In this document: positions 25,990 through 33,607 of the stretch, one piece after another
How the letters are laid out: each line of letters starts with the position of its first letter
Numbering within the stretch: position 1 is the stretch's first letter
Assembly (NCBI GenBank): GCA_026713185.1
Contig: JAPOOX010000183.1
Coordinates: forward strand, 1-38,631
Length of the DNA stretch: 38,631 nt
Direction: 5' to 3'
Origin: Gammaproteobacteria bacterium
GTDB lineage: Bacteria; Pseudomonadota; Gammaproteobacteria; Pseudomonadales; Azotimanducaceae
Made by a program: the position numbers and the translations under genes
Notes under the pieces: generated by a model
Seen by the model: only the letters and a program-made list of their open reading frames with translations
Databases searched by the model: none
What the model was told of the DNA's origin: nothing

Positions 25990-26305
25990 GAATACCTCCT
26001 GTCTGATTCATCAAATTCATGAAAACCGTTACACTACGTCAGGTGATGGAGTTTTCACAACAATTTCCTGTAGCTATGGGTTCCTGTAGCAATGGATTCC
26101 TGTAACAATGGATTCCTGTAGCAATGGGTATTTCAGATGGTGCGCGGAAGTTATTGAGCGTATGACATGACCTGTTTCAGAAAAAATGCCGTCAATGCTT
26201 ATGTAGATATCGAGTAACTGACGGCACTTGGATTATACTGATAGTGGATTTGACGAAATTGACTGTTTCAAGCCAGTCACAGGAATAACAACATGTGGAG
26301 CTTCG
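25990..26305. other. Intergenic region between carboxylase and dcd
   Basis: A 316-bp divergent gap. It holds the 16-bp tandem repeat at 26065-26128 and presumably both promoters. A longer frame (26228) upstream of dcd is rejected because it lacks family similarity. No other gene seen. Confidence 0.6.
26065..26128. repeat. Four tandem copies of a 16-bp unit
   Basis: ttcctgtagctatggg, ttcctgtagcaatgga, ttcctgtaacaatgga and ttcctgtagcaatggg follow each other without spacers between the divergent carboxylase and dcd genes. Copies differ at one to three positions. It could be a clustered binding site or a simple minisatellite. Confidence 0.9.
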
Positions 26306-26872
26306 ATGACGATTAAATCAGACCGGTGGATTCGCCGCATGGCCGAAGAACACGGCATGATAGAACCATTTGAACCCCGATCGATCAGAGAAAACGATGG
26401 TAACCGGGTAATATCATACGGTACATCAAGCTACGGGTACGATGTCCGATGTTCTGATAACTTCAAGGTGTTCACCAATATCCATTCAGCTACCGTTGAT
26501 CCCAAATATTTTGATGAACAGAGCTTTGTGGATCTGAAGGATGACGTATGCGTCATTCCACCAAACTCTTTTGCTCTCGCCGCCACTGTAGAATATTTCC
26601 GGATTCCCAGGAGTGTGCTCACCTTGTGTGTCGGCAAGTCCACCTATGCCCGTTGTGGCATTATTGTCAACGTTACCCCTCTGGAACCGGAATGGGAGGG
26701 GCATGTCACACTCGAGTTTTCCAATACTACCACCCTGCCGGCAAAAATCTATGCCAATGAAGGTGTAGCACAGATGCTGTTTTTTGAATCTGATGAAGAA
26801 TGTGAAACTTCCTATGCAGACCGGGGCGGCAAGTATCAGGGACAAACCGGTGTTACTTTGCCGAAGATCTGA
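26306..26872 (+). CDS. dcd: dCTP deaminase
   Basis: A 188-residue enzyme that deaminates dCTP to dUTP, feeding dTMP synthesis. Family motifs: SSYGYDVR (residues about 38-45), [13 protein letters not shown] with the nucleotide-binding Ser/Arg, and [14 protein letters not shown] with the catalytic Glu, followed by the substrate-closing tail [13 protein letters not shown]. Length and sequence match the common proteobacterial form (slightly shorter than the E. coli enzyme). ATG 26306 has GGAG six bases upstream; the frame extends to 26228, but those 26 residues are not part of the family. Confidence 0.96.
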   Translation: MTIKSDRWIRRMAEEHGMIEPFEPRSIRENDGNRVISYGTSSYGYDVRCSDNFKVFTNIHSATVDPKYFDEQSFVDLKDDVCVIPPNSFALAATVEYFRIPRSVLTLCVGKSTYARCGIIVNVTPLEPEWEGHVTLEFSNTTTLPAKIYANEGVAQMLFFESDEECETSYADRGGKYQGQTGVTLPKI

Positions 26873-26884
26873 CTGTTTCCTGCA

Positions 26885-27604
26885 TTACAGACCGTGCAAT
26901 GGTTCACCATTGAATACTCCCTCCTGCAGCAGGAGTTCAAATCCATCATCGCCATCTTCAATCTGCTGCAGTCGCACGAGAAGAAAGTCGTATCGCGGGA
27001 CCAGCCACAGCGTGGTTTTGCGATTCTGGTTCTCACGGATACGAATAACCCTGACAGTATTAAAATCTCCGACAGGTGTTGAGATGACGTCCTCGCCATC
27101 TACCGTGAAATTGTAATTTCGGACACTCTCTCTATCAGCAACGGCATAATGCATGGTCGGCCATGACGCATCTCTTGAATGCGCCTGTTTAAGATCTGCC
27201 CGCATCTGGAACTGATACAGTAGTTTGTCCAGGGTGCCGGTTTCGATATTGTAGGCACTGTTGTTGTAGCTGACGGTGTCACTCTGCCAGTCAAAGACAA
27301 GTTTATCGTCCCGGTTTTTGCCTATACCGCTACGGATGTACTGGTATTCAAGCGGGATTGCCTGGTCCTCCCAGTTGAATGTGGTCTGTTCGGTAACCGA
27401 GGCAAAGACTGACTTTGCCGATGAGGTAAAGAGGTACCTGTTGTCTGCAAGCAGTCTGAGTTCCCGAATACCGGTAGCACCGACGGGCAGTCCCTTGAAA
27501 TCAGCGCTGTATACCGCACGAAACGGAACAGGGTCGGCAGCAACATGGTTGACTGTAAGGATGATGCATACCATGGCTAGCGTGGAGATTTTTACTCTGT
27601 TCAT
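26885..27604 (-). CDS. DUF3108 family periplasmic protein
   Basis: A 239-residue protein from ATG 27604 with a Sec signal (RVKISTLAMVCIILTVNHVAA) and the DUF3108 pattern: FRAVYSADFKGLPVGATGIREL, then GKNRDDKLVFDW, TPVGDFNTVRVIRIREN and TTLWLVPRYDFLLVRLQQIEDG. Such proteins are beta-rich and probably periplasmic; no activity is firmly known. Starts further upstream (27628) add a stretch that spoils the signal. In Pseudomonas a DUF3108 gene is next to purN-purM-DUF2066-hda; here purN and purM are absent from the gap. Confidence 0.82.
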   Translation of the reverse strand: MNRVKISTLAMVCIILTVNHVAADPVPFRAVYSADFKGLPVGATGIRELRLLADNRYLFTSSAKSVFASVTEQTTFNWEDQAIPLEYQYIRSGIGKNRDDKLVFDWQSDTVSYNNSAYNIETGTLDKLLYQFQMRADLKQAHSRDASWPTMHYAVADRESVRNYNFTVDGEDVISTPVGDFNTVRVIRIRENQNRKTTLWLVPRYDFLLVRLQQIEDGDDGFELLLQEGVFNGEPLHGL

Positions 27605-27662
27605 GATGATTAGGTGACAATTGACCATATAAAAAAATTTACCAATTTCTTGAAAACGCTCC

Positions 27663-27712
27663 TATTTGACATCAATTTCCTGTATTTGTTGTTATTGGAC
27701 ATCAATTTCCCG
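27663..27712. repeat. Direct repeat, two copies 30 bp apart
   Basis: tttgacatcaatttcctg and attggacatcaatttcccg share gacatcaatttcc at exactly 30-bp distance, in the gap upstream of the DUF3108 gene. Confidence 0.65.
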
Positions 27713-27726
27713 AACTCATTGTCGGC

Positions 27727-27807
27727 ACTGTACGGGGAGGGCCACCCCGAAACCTGGATTAAGAAACAATTTGTTTGATGAGGCTTGTTTCATTAACGAG
27801 TGTGTTC
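27727..27807 (-). repeat. Dispersed repeat module 1
   Basis: Reverse complement matches 3108-3165 (catcaaacaaat, ggtttcgggg, ccaccccgta). Bases 27773-27807 (tttgatgaggcttgtttcat, then taacgagtgtgttcgc) also match the reverse complement of 36124-36162, at the end of yciO. Confidence 0.78.
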
Positions 27808-27954
27808 GCAGATGGCTTTGGGGCATTCATTTGCTCCAGCGTCTGCGCGTCCTTCCGGGATTCCCGAGCTTCCCCCGCATGCCTGTAGTCATGCTCCTCC
27901 AGCTCGGCGCTCCGACATTATGCTGGTGCAAATGAACACCCCAAAGCCATCTGC
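27808..27954. repeat. 147-bp inverted-repeat (MITE-like) element
   Basis: The 33-bp ends 27808-27840 and 27922-27954 are inverted copies of one another with 30 of 33 positions identical (gcagatggctttggggca versus its complement). The right part, read on the minus strand, matches copy A module 2 at about 3196-3285. No protein is encoded. The element resembles a small non-autonomous mobile element, but no target-site duplication is evident. Confidence 0.75.
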
Positions 27955-27984
27955 TGTGGGTCGGATGTTGTACTAATTTTTTGT

Positions 27985-28036
27985 ATTGTACAGGCTGGCT
28001 TACCTGGAATTTCTTTGTTGTGTTTGATAGCTCTGC
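27985..28036 (-). repeat. Dispersed repeat, copy C (module 3)
   Basis: On the minus strand it reads ctatcaaacacaacaaagaa then attccaggtaagccagcctg, matching copies A, B and D. It ends about 50 bp before the DUF2066 start. Confidence 0.8.
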
Positions 28037-28087
28037 AAAGATACTCATTCCCGAACACACTGATATCCGATACTATTCGGGCACGAC

Positions 28088-29179
28088 ATGATTTGTGTCA
28101 TCTACAGAAGGATACGAACCATCAAAAAAAGTTCCCTGACATTGGCAATGCTCTGTCTGCTGTGCATCACGCGCATCTGTTATGCGTTGCCGGTAGAGGA
28201 TCTCTATGTCGCCGAAGTGCTGGTCACGGATAGAAGCCAAAGCTGGTTGAACCGGGGCGCCCGATCGGGATTACAGCAGGTTCTGTTAAGGGTATCTGGA
28301 ACACCTGGAGTGATATCTGACAATCTGGTTGCGGATGCGTTGAAGGATCCATCGTCATATTATAATCAATACGGCTATGAGACCACGGACAGGACATTGC
28401 TGATTGATGGAGAACCCATTAACACCCTGATACTCAAAGTCCATTTTGACCCCAGTGCGGTGGCAAGGTTGCTGCGTAGTGCCGGATTCCCGGTTTGGGG
28501 AAGCAATCGCCCGGGTGTTTTGTTATGGATCGCTGTCAGCGATGATCAGGGCCGACGCATTCTGGGAGAATCTGATGAAGGCGAATTCGTGCAGCAACTC
28601 AAAAATCAGGCGAAACTTCGCGGTTTGCCACTCCTGTTCCCATTGCTGGACCTGGAGGATACTGCAATAATTTCCACTGCCGAGATCTGGGGAACCTTCC
28701 ATGACCGTGTTGACGATGCATCGGTGCGATACAATCCGGATTGTATCATCATGGGACGGATTCAGGTGGATGATCTGGATCGCTGGAGTGCTTACTGGTC
28801 GTACCGCATTGATACGACTTGGCTGATGGCTGAAAATGTTTCTTCCAGCAGCGAGGAAATCACCAGGATCATGGTGGACCGCCTGGCAGATGCACTGGCC
28901 AGGCGATATGCTCTGGACTCTTCCAGAGATGTCGTCACCATGCGCGTCGAGGCCATTGACGATCTGGAAGACTATGCCGGATTGAGCGAATACCTGGAAT
29001 CCCTGACGCCGGTGCTGGATACAGTGGTAATGGAAACCAGAGGAAACGAAGTAGAATTCCGGCTCAGCATTGAAGGCCAGCGCCGGCAACTGGTGGAAAC
29101 GATTGAACTTGACAAAAAGCTGTCGTTGATTAGAACCGGTGATAGCGACAGCATGCTGTATTATCGTTGGTTGCCCTGA
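28088..29179 (+). CDS. DUF2066 family secreted protein
   Basis: A 363-residue protein with an N-terminal basic stretch and hydrophobic signal (SSLTLAMLCLLCITRICYA) followed by LPVEDLYVAEVLVTDRS, the standard start of DUF2066 proteins. LQQVLLRVSGTP and YNPDCIIMGRI are other family segments. Probably periplasmic; no biochemical role is established. It is next to hda in many gammaproteobacteria, as here. Start ATG 28088 is not well marked by a ribosome site; a second ATG at 28148 would lose the basic part of the signal. Confidence 0.85.
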   Translation: MICVIYRRIRTIKKSSLTLAMLCLLCITRICYALPVEDLYVAEVLVTDRSQSWLNRGARSGLQQVLLRVSGTPGVISDNLVADALKDPSSYYNQYGYETTDRTLLIDGEPINTLILKVHFDPSAVARLLRSAGFPVWGSNRPGVLLWIAVSDDQGRRILGESDEGEFVQQLKNQAKLRGLPLLFPLLDLEDTAIISTAEIWGTFHDRVDDASVRYNPDCIIMGRIQVDDLDRWSAYWSYRIDTTWLMAENVSSSSEEITRIMVDRLADALARRYALDSSRDVVTMRVEAIDDLEDYAGLSEYLESLTPVLDTVVMETRGNEVEFRLSIEGQRRQLVETIELDKKLSLIRTGDSDSMLYYRWLP

Positions 29180-29210
29180 GGTTTTCAGAGATGGAAGTGT
29201 GAGATTCTCC

Positions 29211-29768
29211 ATGCAATGGCGCCATATACCCAATATCTTCTCCGTCACCAGAGTACTGATGGTACTGCCTGTCGCATTCAGCATAGTACAGGATGCTTTT
29301 GGTCTTGCCCTGATACTCTTTATAGCAGCCGGGCTGTCCGACGGACTGGATGGATATCTGGCGCGTAAATATGACTGGGAAAGTGCCTTTGGCAAGATGT
29401 TTGATCCCGTGGCGGATAAACTTCTGGTTCTGGGAGTTGCCGTGTCTCTGGTTTACACAGGACACCTGCCGATGCTGTTGATGTGCCTGATGCTGGTCAA
29501 GGATTTTGTCGTGATCTTTGGTGCGTTCATTTATACCCTGCTGGCGGGTTTCCCGGAAGTAAAACCGCTGATGATCGGGAAGGTAACCACCGCAATGCAG
29601 ATAATCCTCATCACCTGTCTCCTGATCACTGCCGCTTTGCAACCGGTAATAGCGCCATGGGTGATGCCGGCGCTGTTCTGGATGGTCGCGTTGACCACTT
29701 TCATAGATGGGATTATCTACCTGTGGGTGTGGACTGACAAACTGAGATTCGACGAGCGATATTATTAA
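29211..29768 (+). CDS. CDP-alcohol phosphatidyltransferase (PgsA-like)
   Basis: A 185-residue membrane enzyme. The CDP-alcohol motif D-x2-DG-x2-AR-x8-G-x3-D-x3-D is complete (SDGLDGYLARKYDWESAFG then KMFDPVAD, residues about 42-71). It transfers a phosphatidyl group from CDP-diacylglycerol to an alcohol; phosphatidylglycerophosphate or cardiolipin synthesis is most likely. Four to five hydrophobic segments follow. ATG 29211 is chosen because HIPNIFSVTRV, the usual opening, begins right after it; an in-frame ATG at 29139 lies inside the previous gene. Position between DUF2066 and hda is conserved in related bacteria. Confidence 0.88.
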   Translation: MQWRHIPNIFSVTRVLMVLPVAFSIVQDAFGLALILFIAAGLSDGLDGYLARKYDWESAFGKMFDPVADKLLVLGVAVSLVYTGHLPMLLMCLMLVKDFVVIFGAFIYTLLAGFPEVKPLMIGKVTTAMQIILITCLLITAALQPVIAPWVMPALFWMVALTTFIDGIIYLWVWTDKLRFDERYY

Positions 29769-29887
29769 TTTCCTGGACGATAAATGACTGACATACACAA
29801 GCTTTTGTCTATTATCTACGCCAGGGATTACCTGATGGTTCACTGTCTGCGCACACGGACAGCACAATATGATCCGGCACTCTCATC

Positions 29888-30547
29888 ATGATCCGGCAGA
29901 TGTTGCTTGGCATCCGTCTCCGCGACGACGCAACTTTTGACAGTTACCTGGGAGAGGCAGGAGAACGGCTCTCTGTTTCTTCAGGTCTGGTTTACCTCTG
30001 GGGTCATCCCGGCAGTGGTCGCAGTCACCTGTTGCAGGCTTGTTGTCACCAGGCCCGTAAAGCAGGTCACTCAGCGATTTTTCTGGACAGTCTGGAAGAA
30101 TACGATTCTGGTGTATTGAAAGGGCTGGAATCAGTCCAGGTCGTTTGTCTTGATGATATGGATACAGTGACCGGCGATGATCAATGGCAACTGGACCTGT
30201 TTCACCTGATCAACGCGGTCAGGGATGCCGGCGGAAATCTGATAATCAGTGCCGCCATGCCGGTACAGGCGTTACCCATCCGCCTGCAGGATCTGCATTC
30301 CCGTTTGTTGGCGGCGATGTCCATTCAGACAGACCGGTTGAGCGATGAGCAAAAACTTCATGTATTGCAGCAAAGAGCCGTAGTCCGGGGATTCAGGCTC
30401 AGTGAAGAGGTTGGCAAGTTCATCATGGGTCGCACTCCGCGGAGTTTAAGTAGTCTGATAGATTTACTGGAACGTCTTGATGAGGAAACCCTGGTACAAC
30501 AGAGAAAAGTGACTATCCCCCTGGTTAAAGAAATGCTGGGCATCTGA
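29888..30547 (+). CDS. hda: DnaA regulatory inactivator Hda
   Basis: A 219-residue AAA+ protein of the DnaA type. It has a Walker-A-like GHPGSGRS (Arg in place of Lys, as in E. coli Hda), the sensor region CLDDMDTVTGDDQWQLDLFHLIN with Walker B, and a C-terminal RTPRSLSSLIDLLERLD box VII/sensor II. The N-terminal QMLLGIRL is the expected beta-clamp-binding site. Hda with the loaded clamp stimulates hydrolysis of ATP on DnaA to prevent re-initiation of replication. Starts after a 119-bp gap; murG-like follows 12 bp after the stop. Confidence 0.94.
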   Translation: MIRQMLLGIRLRDDATFDSYLGEAGERLSVSSGLVYLWGHPGSGRSHLLQACCHQARKAGHSAIFLDSLEEYDSGVLKGLESVQVVCLDDMDTVTGDDQWQLDLFHLINAVRDAGGNLIISAAMPVQALPIRLQDLHSRLLAAMSIQTDRLSDEQKLHVLQQRAVVRGFRLSEEVGKFIMGRTPRSLSSLIDLLERLDEETLVQQRKVTIPLVKEMLGI

Positions 30548-30559
30548 GCCGGTGGTGGT

Positions 30560-31627
30560 ATGAAAATTCTATTCACAGGCGGCGGCACCGCCGGTCACGT
30601 TACTCCGAATATCGCATTGATTGAGAATCTCAGGGCTGCGGGATGGGACATTGTCTATGTGGGTTCTGCGGACGGTATCGAACGGCAGATAATGGACAGA
30701 ATCAATGTCAGGTATCATGCCATAGCCACCGGGAAACTACGGCGATATTTCGATTGGCGAAACTTCGTCGATCCATTGCGGATTGTCATTGGATTTCTGC
30801 AGAGTCTCGTTATCTGTGTCAGGGAACGTCCGGATGTGGTTTTCTCCAAGGGGGGATTTGTCGCTGTACCCGTGATTTTTGCCGCCTGGGTGGCCAGAAT
30901 TCCGGCAATAGGACACGAGTCGGATGTAACCCCGGGTCTGGCGAACAAACTCTGTTTCCCATTACTGAAAAAAATATGCGTCAACTTTGCAGTGACCAGG
31001 CGTTATCTGCCAGAAGGCAAGGTTGTAGTCACCGGTACCCCGGTCAGGGAAAATCTACTCGGTGGCAGGTCCGATGAGGGCAGGAGAGCACTGGGTCTTG
31101 ACGACGGAAAACCGGTACTGCTGGTGTTCGGTGGCAGTCTGGGGGCGGTCAGTATCAATCGTCAGATCAGGGATGTACTGGATCAACTGATTGCAAAATT
31201 CCAGGTAGTACACGTGGTTGGCGAGGGCAATCTCGATAGTTCACTGGAAAAGATCGGGGGATATCGTCAGCAGGAGTTCCTTTTTGAAGAATTTGGTGAT
31301 GTACTCGCGGCAGCAGATGTTATAATTGCCCGCGCCGGCGCAAATTCTCTCTACGAACTGCTGGTAACGCGAAAACCACATATTCTGATTCCACTGTCAT
31401 CTTCGGTCAGCCGGGGTGACCAGTTAGACAATGCCCGTACATTTACCGGGCAGGGATTCAGCAGGATGCTTGAAGAATCAGAATTGGATAATGAAAAATT
31501 CCTGAATCTGGTCGATTCCGTCTATGACGAACGCGCAGCAATCACAAGAAAGCTGGCGGAATTTGAGGTTATCGACAGCGTTGCCGTCATCACGGATTTG
31601 ATTAAAGCCGTAAGCAAAGGGACGTGA
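30560..31627 (+). CDS. murG: MurG-type N-acetylglucosaminyltransferase (Firmicutes-like form)
   Basis: A 355-residue GT28 enzyme with GGGTAGHVTPN (7-17), HESDVTPGLANK and FGGSLGAVSINRQI, and C-terminal RAGANSLYELL. MurG adds GlcNAc to lipid I to form lipid II on the inner face of the cytoplasmic membrane. The text KLRRYFDWRNFVDP and FSKGGFVAVPV is like that of Bacillus-type MurG rather than the gammaproteobacterial form. It is not in a division cell-wall cluster but between hda and serA, so it may be a second, acquired copy; whether another murG exists cannot be seen here. Spaced 12 bp from hda. Confidence 0.85.
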   Translation: MKILFTGGGTAGHVTPNIALIENLRAAGWDIVYVGSADGIERQIMDRINVRYHAIATGKLRRYFDWRNFVDPLRIVIGFLQSLVICVRERPDVVFSKGGFVAVPVIFAAWVARIPAIGHESDVTPGLANKLCFPLLKKICVNFAVTRRYLPEGKVVVTGTPVRENLLGGRSDEGRRALGLDDGKPVLLVFGGSLGAVSINRQIRDVLDQLIAKFQVVHVVGEGNLDSSLEKIGGYRQQEFLFEEFGDVLAAADVIIARAGANSLYELLVTRKPHILIPLSSSVSRGDQLDNARTFTGQGFSRMLEESELDNEKFLNLVDSVYDERAAITRKLAEFEVIDSVAVITDLIKAVSKGT

Positions 31628-31652
31628 AGTCATTAACAGGAACACCAGATCT

Positions 31653-32831
31653 ATGTACAAGATACGGACAATCAACAACCTTTCAGAAAAGGGACTGGCC
31701 ATATTCCCAGGCAGGGATTACGAACTGGGGTCTGAAATAGCTGACCCGGACGCTATTCTGGTCCGCAGTCATCAACTGACGATTAAAGATGCAACAGCTT
31801 CTCTGCGAGCGGTGGGCAGAGCAGGAGCGGGCGTCAATAATATTCCTGTATCCGAATACACTGGACTGGGCATTGTCGTGTTCAATACGCCGGGTGCTAA
31901 TGCCAATGCGGTCAAGGAACTGGTCATGGCCGGTTTGCTGTTGTCCTGCAGGGGAATTATTCCCGGCATTGAATTTGTATCCACACTGGATGACAACACA
32001 GACAAAACCGACGTCAACAGACTGGTGGAAACCAATAAAAAGCGCTACAAGGGTCGGGAATTGAAAGGCAGAACCCTCGGAGTTCTGGGTCTCGGCGCCA
32101 TCGGTTCCATGGTGGCGGAAATGGCGCTGAATATGGATATGGAAGTACTCGGCTATGATCCGGCTATTTCCGTGGAAGCCGCCTGGCGGTTATCCCGGCG
32201 GGTACAGAAGATGGACGTTATGCAACAATTGTTTGCACAATCGGACATCGTGTCCCTGCACGTTCCCATTCTTGAGAGCACTCGCGGCATGATTAACCAG
32301 GAGACGCTTGGCAGCTTCAGGGAAGGTGCTGTCCTGCTGAACTTTTCACGAGAGGAAATCGTGGATAATGACGCGATATCAGAGGCTCTTGATAGCGGCA
32401 GGATATCGCAATACATTTCTGATTTCCCTACGCCGGAATTGATGGGCAAGCCTGGTGTGGTGGCGATGCCACATCTCGGTGCGAGTACTGATGAGGCTGA
32501 GGAGAACTGTGCCGTGATGGTCGCTGAGCAAGTACTCGATTTCCTTGAGAATGGCAATATCAGAAATTCCGTCAATTTCCCGGATCTGTCTCTGGAACGA
32601 AGTGATTCAGGGTATCGACTTGCACTGGCCAATAGAAATGTACCCCGGATACTCGGTAGTGTCCTGTCGATACTCGCCGACCGCAATATCAATGTGATCG
32701 ATATGCTGAACAAGAGCCGGGATGATGTGGCCTACAATCTGATTGATATCGAATCAAAGCCGACGGACGAGCTGGTCCGGAGCATTCTGGCCATAGAGGG
32801 TGTGATCAATGTCCGCGTATTCAGTGAATAG
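31653..32831 (+). CDS. serA: D-3-phosphoglycerate dehydrogenase
   Basis: A 392-residue NAD-dependent dehydrogenase that makes 3-phosphohydroxypyruvate, the first step of serine synthesis. Substrate domain VGRAGAGVNNIPV; nucleotide-binding GVLGLGAIGSMVAEMAL (residues about 142-158); catalytic Arg in LNFSREEIVDN and His in PHLGAST; ACT-type end PRILGSVLSILADRNINVIDMLN. Length is near the short-type SerA. The Glu-containing region is changed: SDFPTPE stands in place of LDVF(E)xEP. Follows murG by 25 bp, likely the same transcript. Confidence 0.9.
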   Translation: MYKIRTINNLSEKGLAIFPGRDYELGSEIADPDAILVRSHQLTIKDATASLRAVGRAGAGVNNIPVSEYTGLGIVVFNTPGANANAVKELVMAGLLLSCRGIIPGIEFVSTLDDNTDKTDVNRLVETNKKRYKGRELKGRTLGVLGLGAIGSMVAEMALNMDMEVLGYDPAISVEAAWRLSRRVQKMDVMQQLFAQSDIVSLHVPILESTRGMINQETLGSFREGAVLLNFSREEIVDNDAISEALDSGRISQYISDFPTPELMGKPGVVAMPHLGASTDEAEENCAVMVAEQVLDFLENGNIRNSVNFPDLSLERSDSGYRLALANRNVPRILGSVLSILADRNINVIDMLNKSRDDVAYNLIDIESKPTDELVRSILAIEGVINVRVFSE

Positions 32832-32852
32832 CATTCAGGGCATGGGAAGACT

Positions 32853-33104
32853 TCAGCCGCCACTCAGTTTTACGGTGTAGCCGAGTTTTTCCAGTTCTTT
32901 CCTGAGAATATCCCGCTTGTCTCCCTGTATCAGGATGTTGGATCCTTCAACTGTCCCACCGGCGCCGCATTTTGATTTCAGGGATTTGGCCAGTTTCGCC
33001 AGAGGTTCCCGGGCAAGTGAAAGCCCGCTGATGATGACAACGGATTTTCCGTTGCGACCCTTGGTCTGTCGTTGCAGGTAGACAATGCCATCAATATGAC
33101 TCAA
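32853..33104 (-). CDS. yciH: SUI1/YciH family translation-initiation-like protein
   Basis: An 83-residue SUI1-fold protein: VYLQRQTKGRNGKSVVIISGL, then LAKSLKSKCGAGGTVEGSNI and IQGDKRDILRKELEKLGYTVKLSGG. It matches the C-terminal four fifths of E. coli YciH; the ~25-residue N-terminal extension is missing. The start appears to be TTG (33104), immediately preceded by an in-frame TGA, so no longer version exists here. These proteins discriminate against wrong initiation in vitro; the cell role is unclear. Confidence 0.88.
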   Translation of the reverse strand: MSHIDGIVYLQRQTKGRNGKSVVIISGLSLAREPLAKLAKSLKSKCGAGGTVEGSNILIQGDKRDILRKELEKLGYTVKLSGG

Positions 33105-33119
33105 TCAGTCTCGCCCTTG

Positions 33120-33536
33120 CTACTGTCGCGGTTCACGGGCAGCCTCAGGGGTAACTTCGTCCGCCTGTAATCCCTTTTCACCGGATATCACGATAAAACT
33201 GACCCGCTGGCCGTCGAAGATGGCATGCCTGCTGCCTTCGATATTATGGTGGTGGACGAAAACATCATCGCCCTGGTCCCGGGTGATGAATCCATATCCC
33301 TTTTTGACATTGTACCACTTGACAGTACCGGTCTCCCGAGCGTCCATAGTCTCTTCGCTATCACCGCGGGAAGCGATGAGACAACCTGCGAAAACGGCAG
33401 CAATGATGATGAACAGTTCCAGGAATCCGGCGCTGTCGCCGGGGATAACCAGAGACTCGGTGCGAATGTAGCCGGCCAGCAAAAAGGCGACTATGCCAAC
33501 CAGAATGGAAATAATGAAGTTTATTGATGATCTCAT
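33120..33536 (-). CDS. Membrane-anchored cold-shock-domain protein
   Basis: A 138-residue protein: two membrane helices (residues about 5-24 and 36-57) followed by a short linker and a cold-shock domain (GTVKWYNVKKGYGFI, DDVFVHHHNI, residues about 68-130) with RNP-1 and RNP-2 motifs. Cold-shock domains bind single-stranded RNA or DNA; here the topology would place it in the cytoplasm, tethered to the membrane. The first helix opens straight after MRSSINFI, so ATG 33536 is supported. It is 15 bp upstream of the SUI1 gene, so the two may be cotranscribed. Confidence 0.85.
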   Translation of the reverse strand: MRSSINFIISILVGIVAFLLAGYIRTESLVIPGDSAGFLELFIIIAAVFAGCLIASRGDSEETMDARETGTVKWYNVKKGYGFITRDQGDDVFVHHHNIEGSRHAIFDGQRVSFIVISGEKGLQADEVTPEAAREPRQ

Positions 33537-33607
33537 AACACTTGACGACTGATTATTATTAAATGGAATTCCCGGACATCATACCGATTTGCCCAACAGT
33601 CGCCAAA

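Larger units (their letters stand above)
27605..28087. other. Repeat-rich intergenic region between DUF3108 and DUF2066 genes
   Basis: A 483-bp gap with no gene I can support. From left: a 30-bp-spaced direct repeat of gacatcaatttcc (27668-27680, 27698-27710), repeat module 1 (27727-27807), an inverted-repeat element (27808-27954) and repeat module 3 (27985-28036). Short open frames here are built from repeats. Confidence 0.75.

Noticed and set aside
26065-26128. CRISPR-like array in the gap before dcd
   Set aside because: 16-bp units abut without spacers.
27666-27935. 89-codon plus-strand open frame in the DUF3108-DUF2066 gap
   Set aside because: Composed of repeat modules; the matching copy at 3108-3368 has no equivalent continuous frame.
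29139-29210. Upstream ATG extension of the phosphatidyltransferase
   Set aside because: It lies mostly inside the DUF2066 gene and precedes the conserved start of the family.
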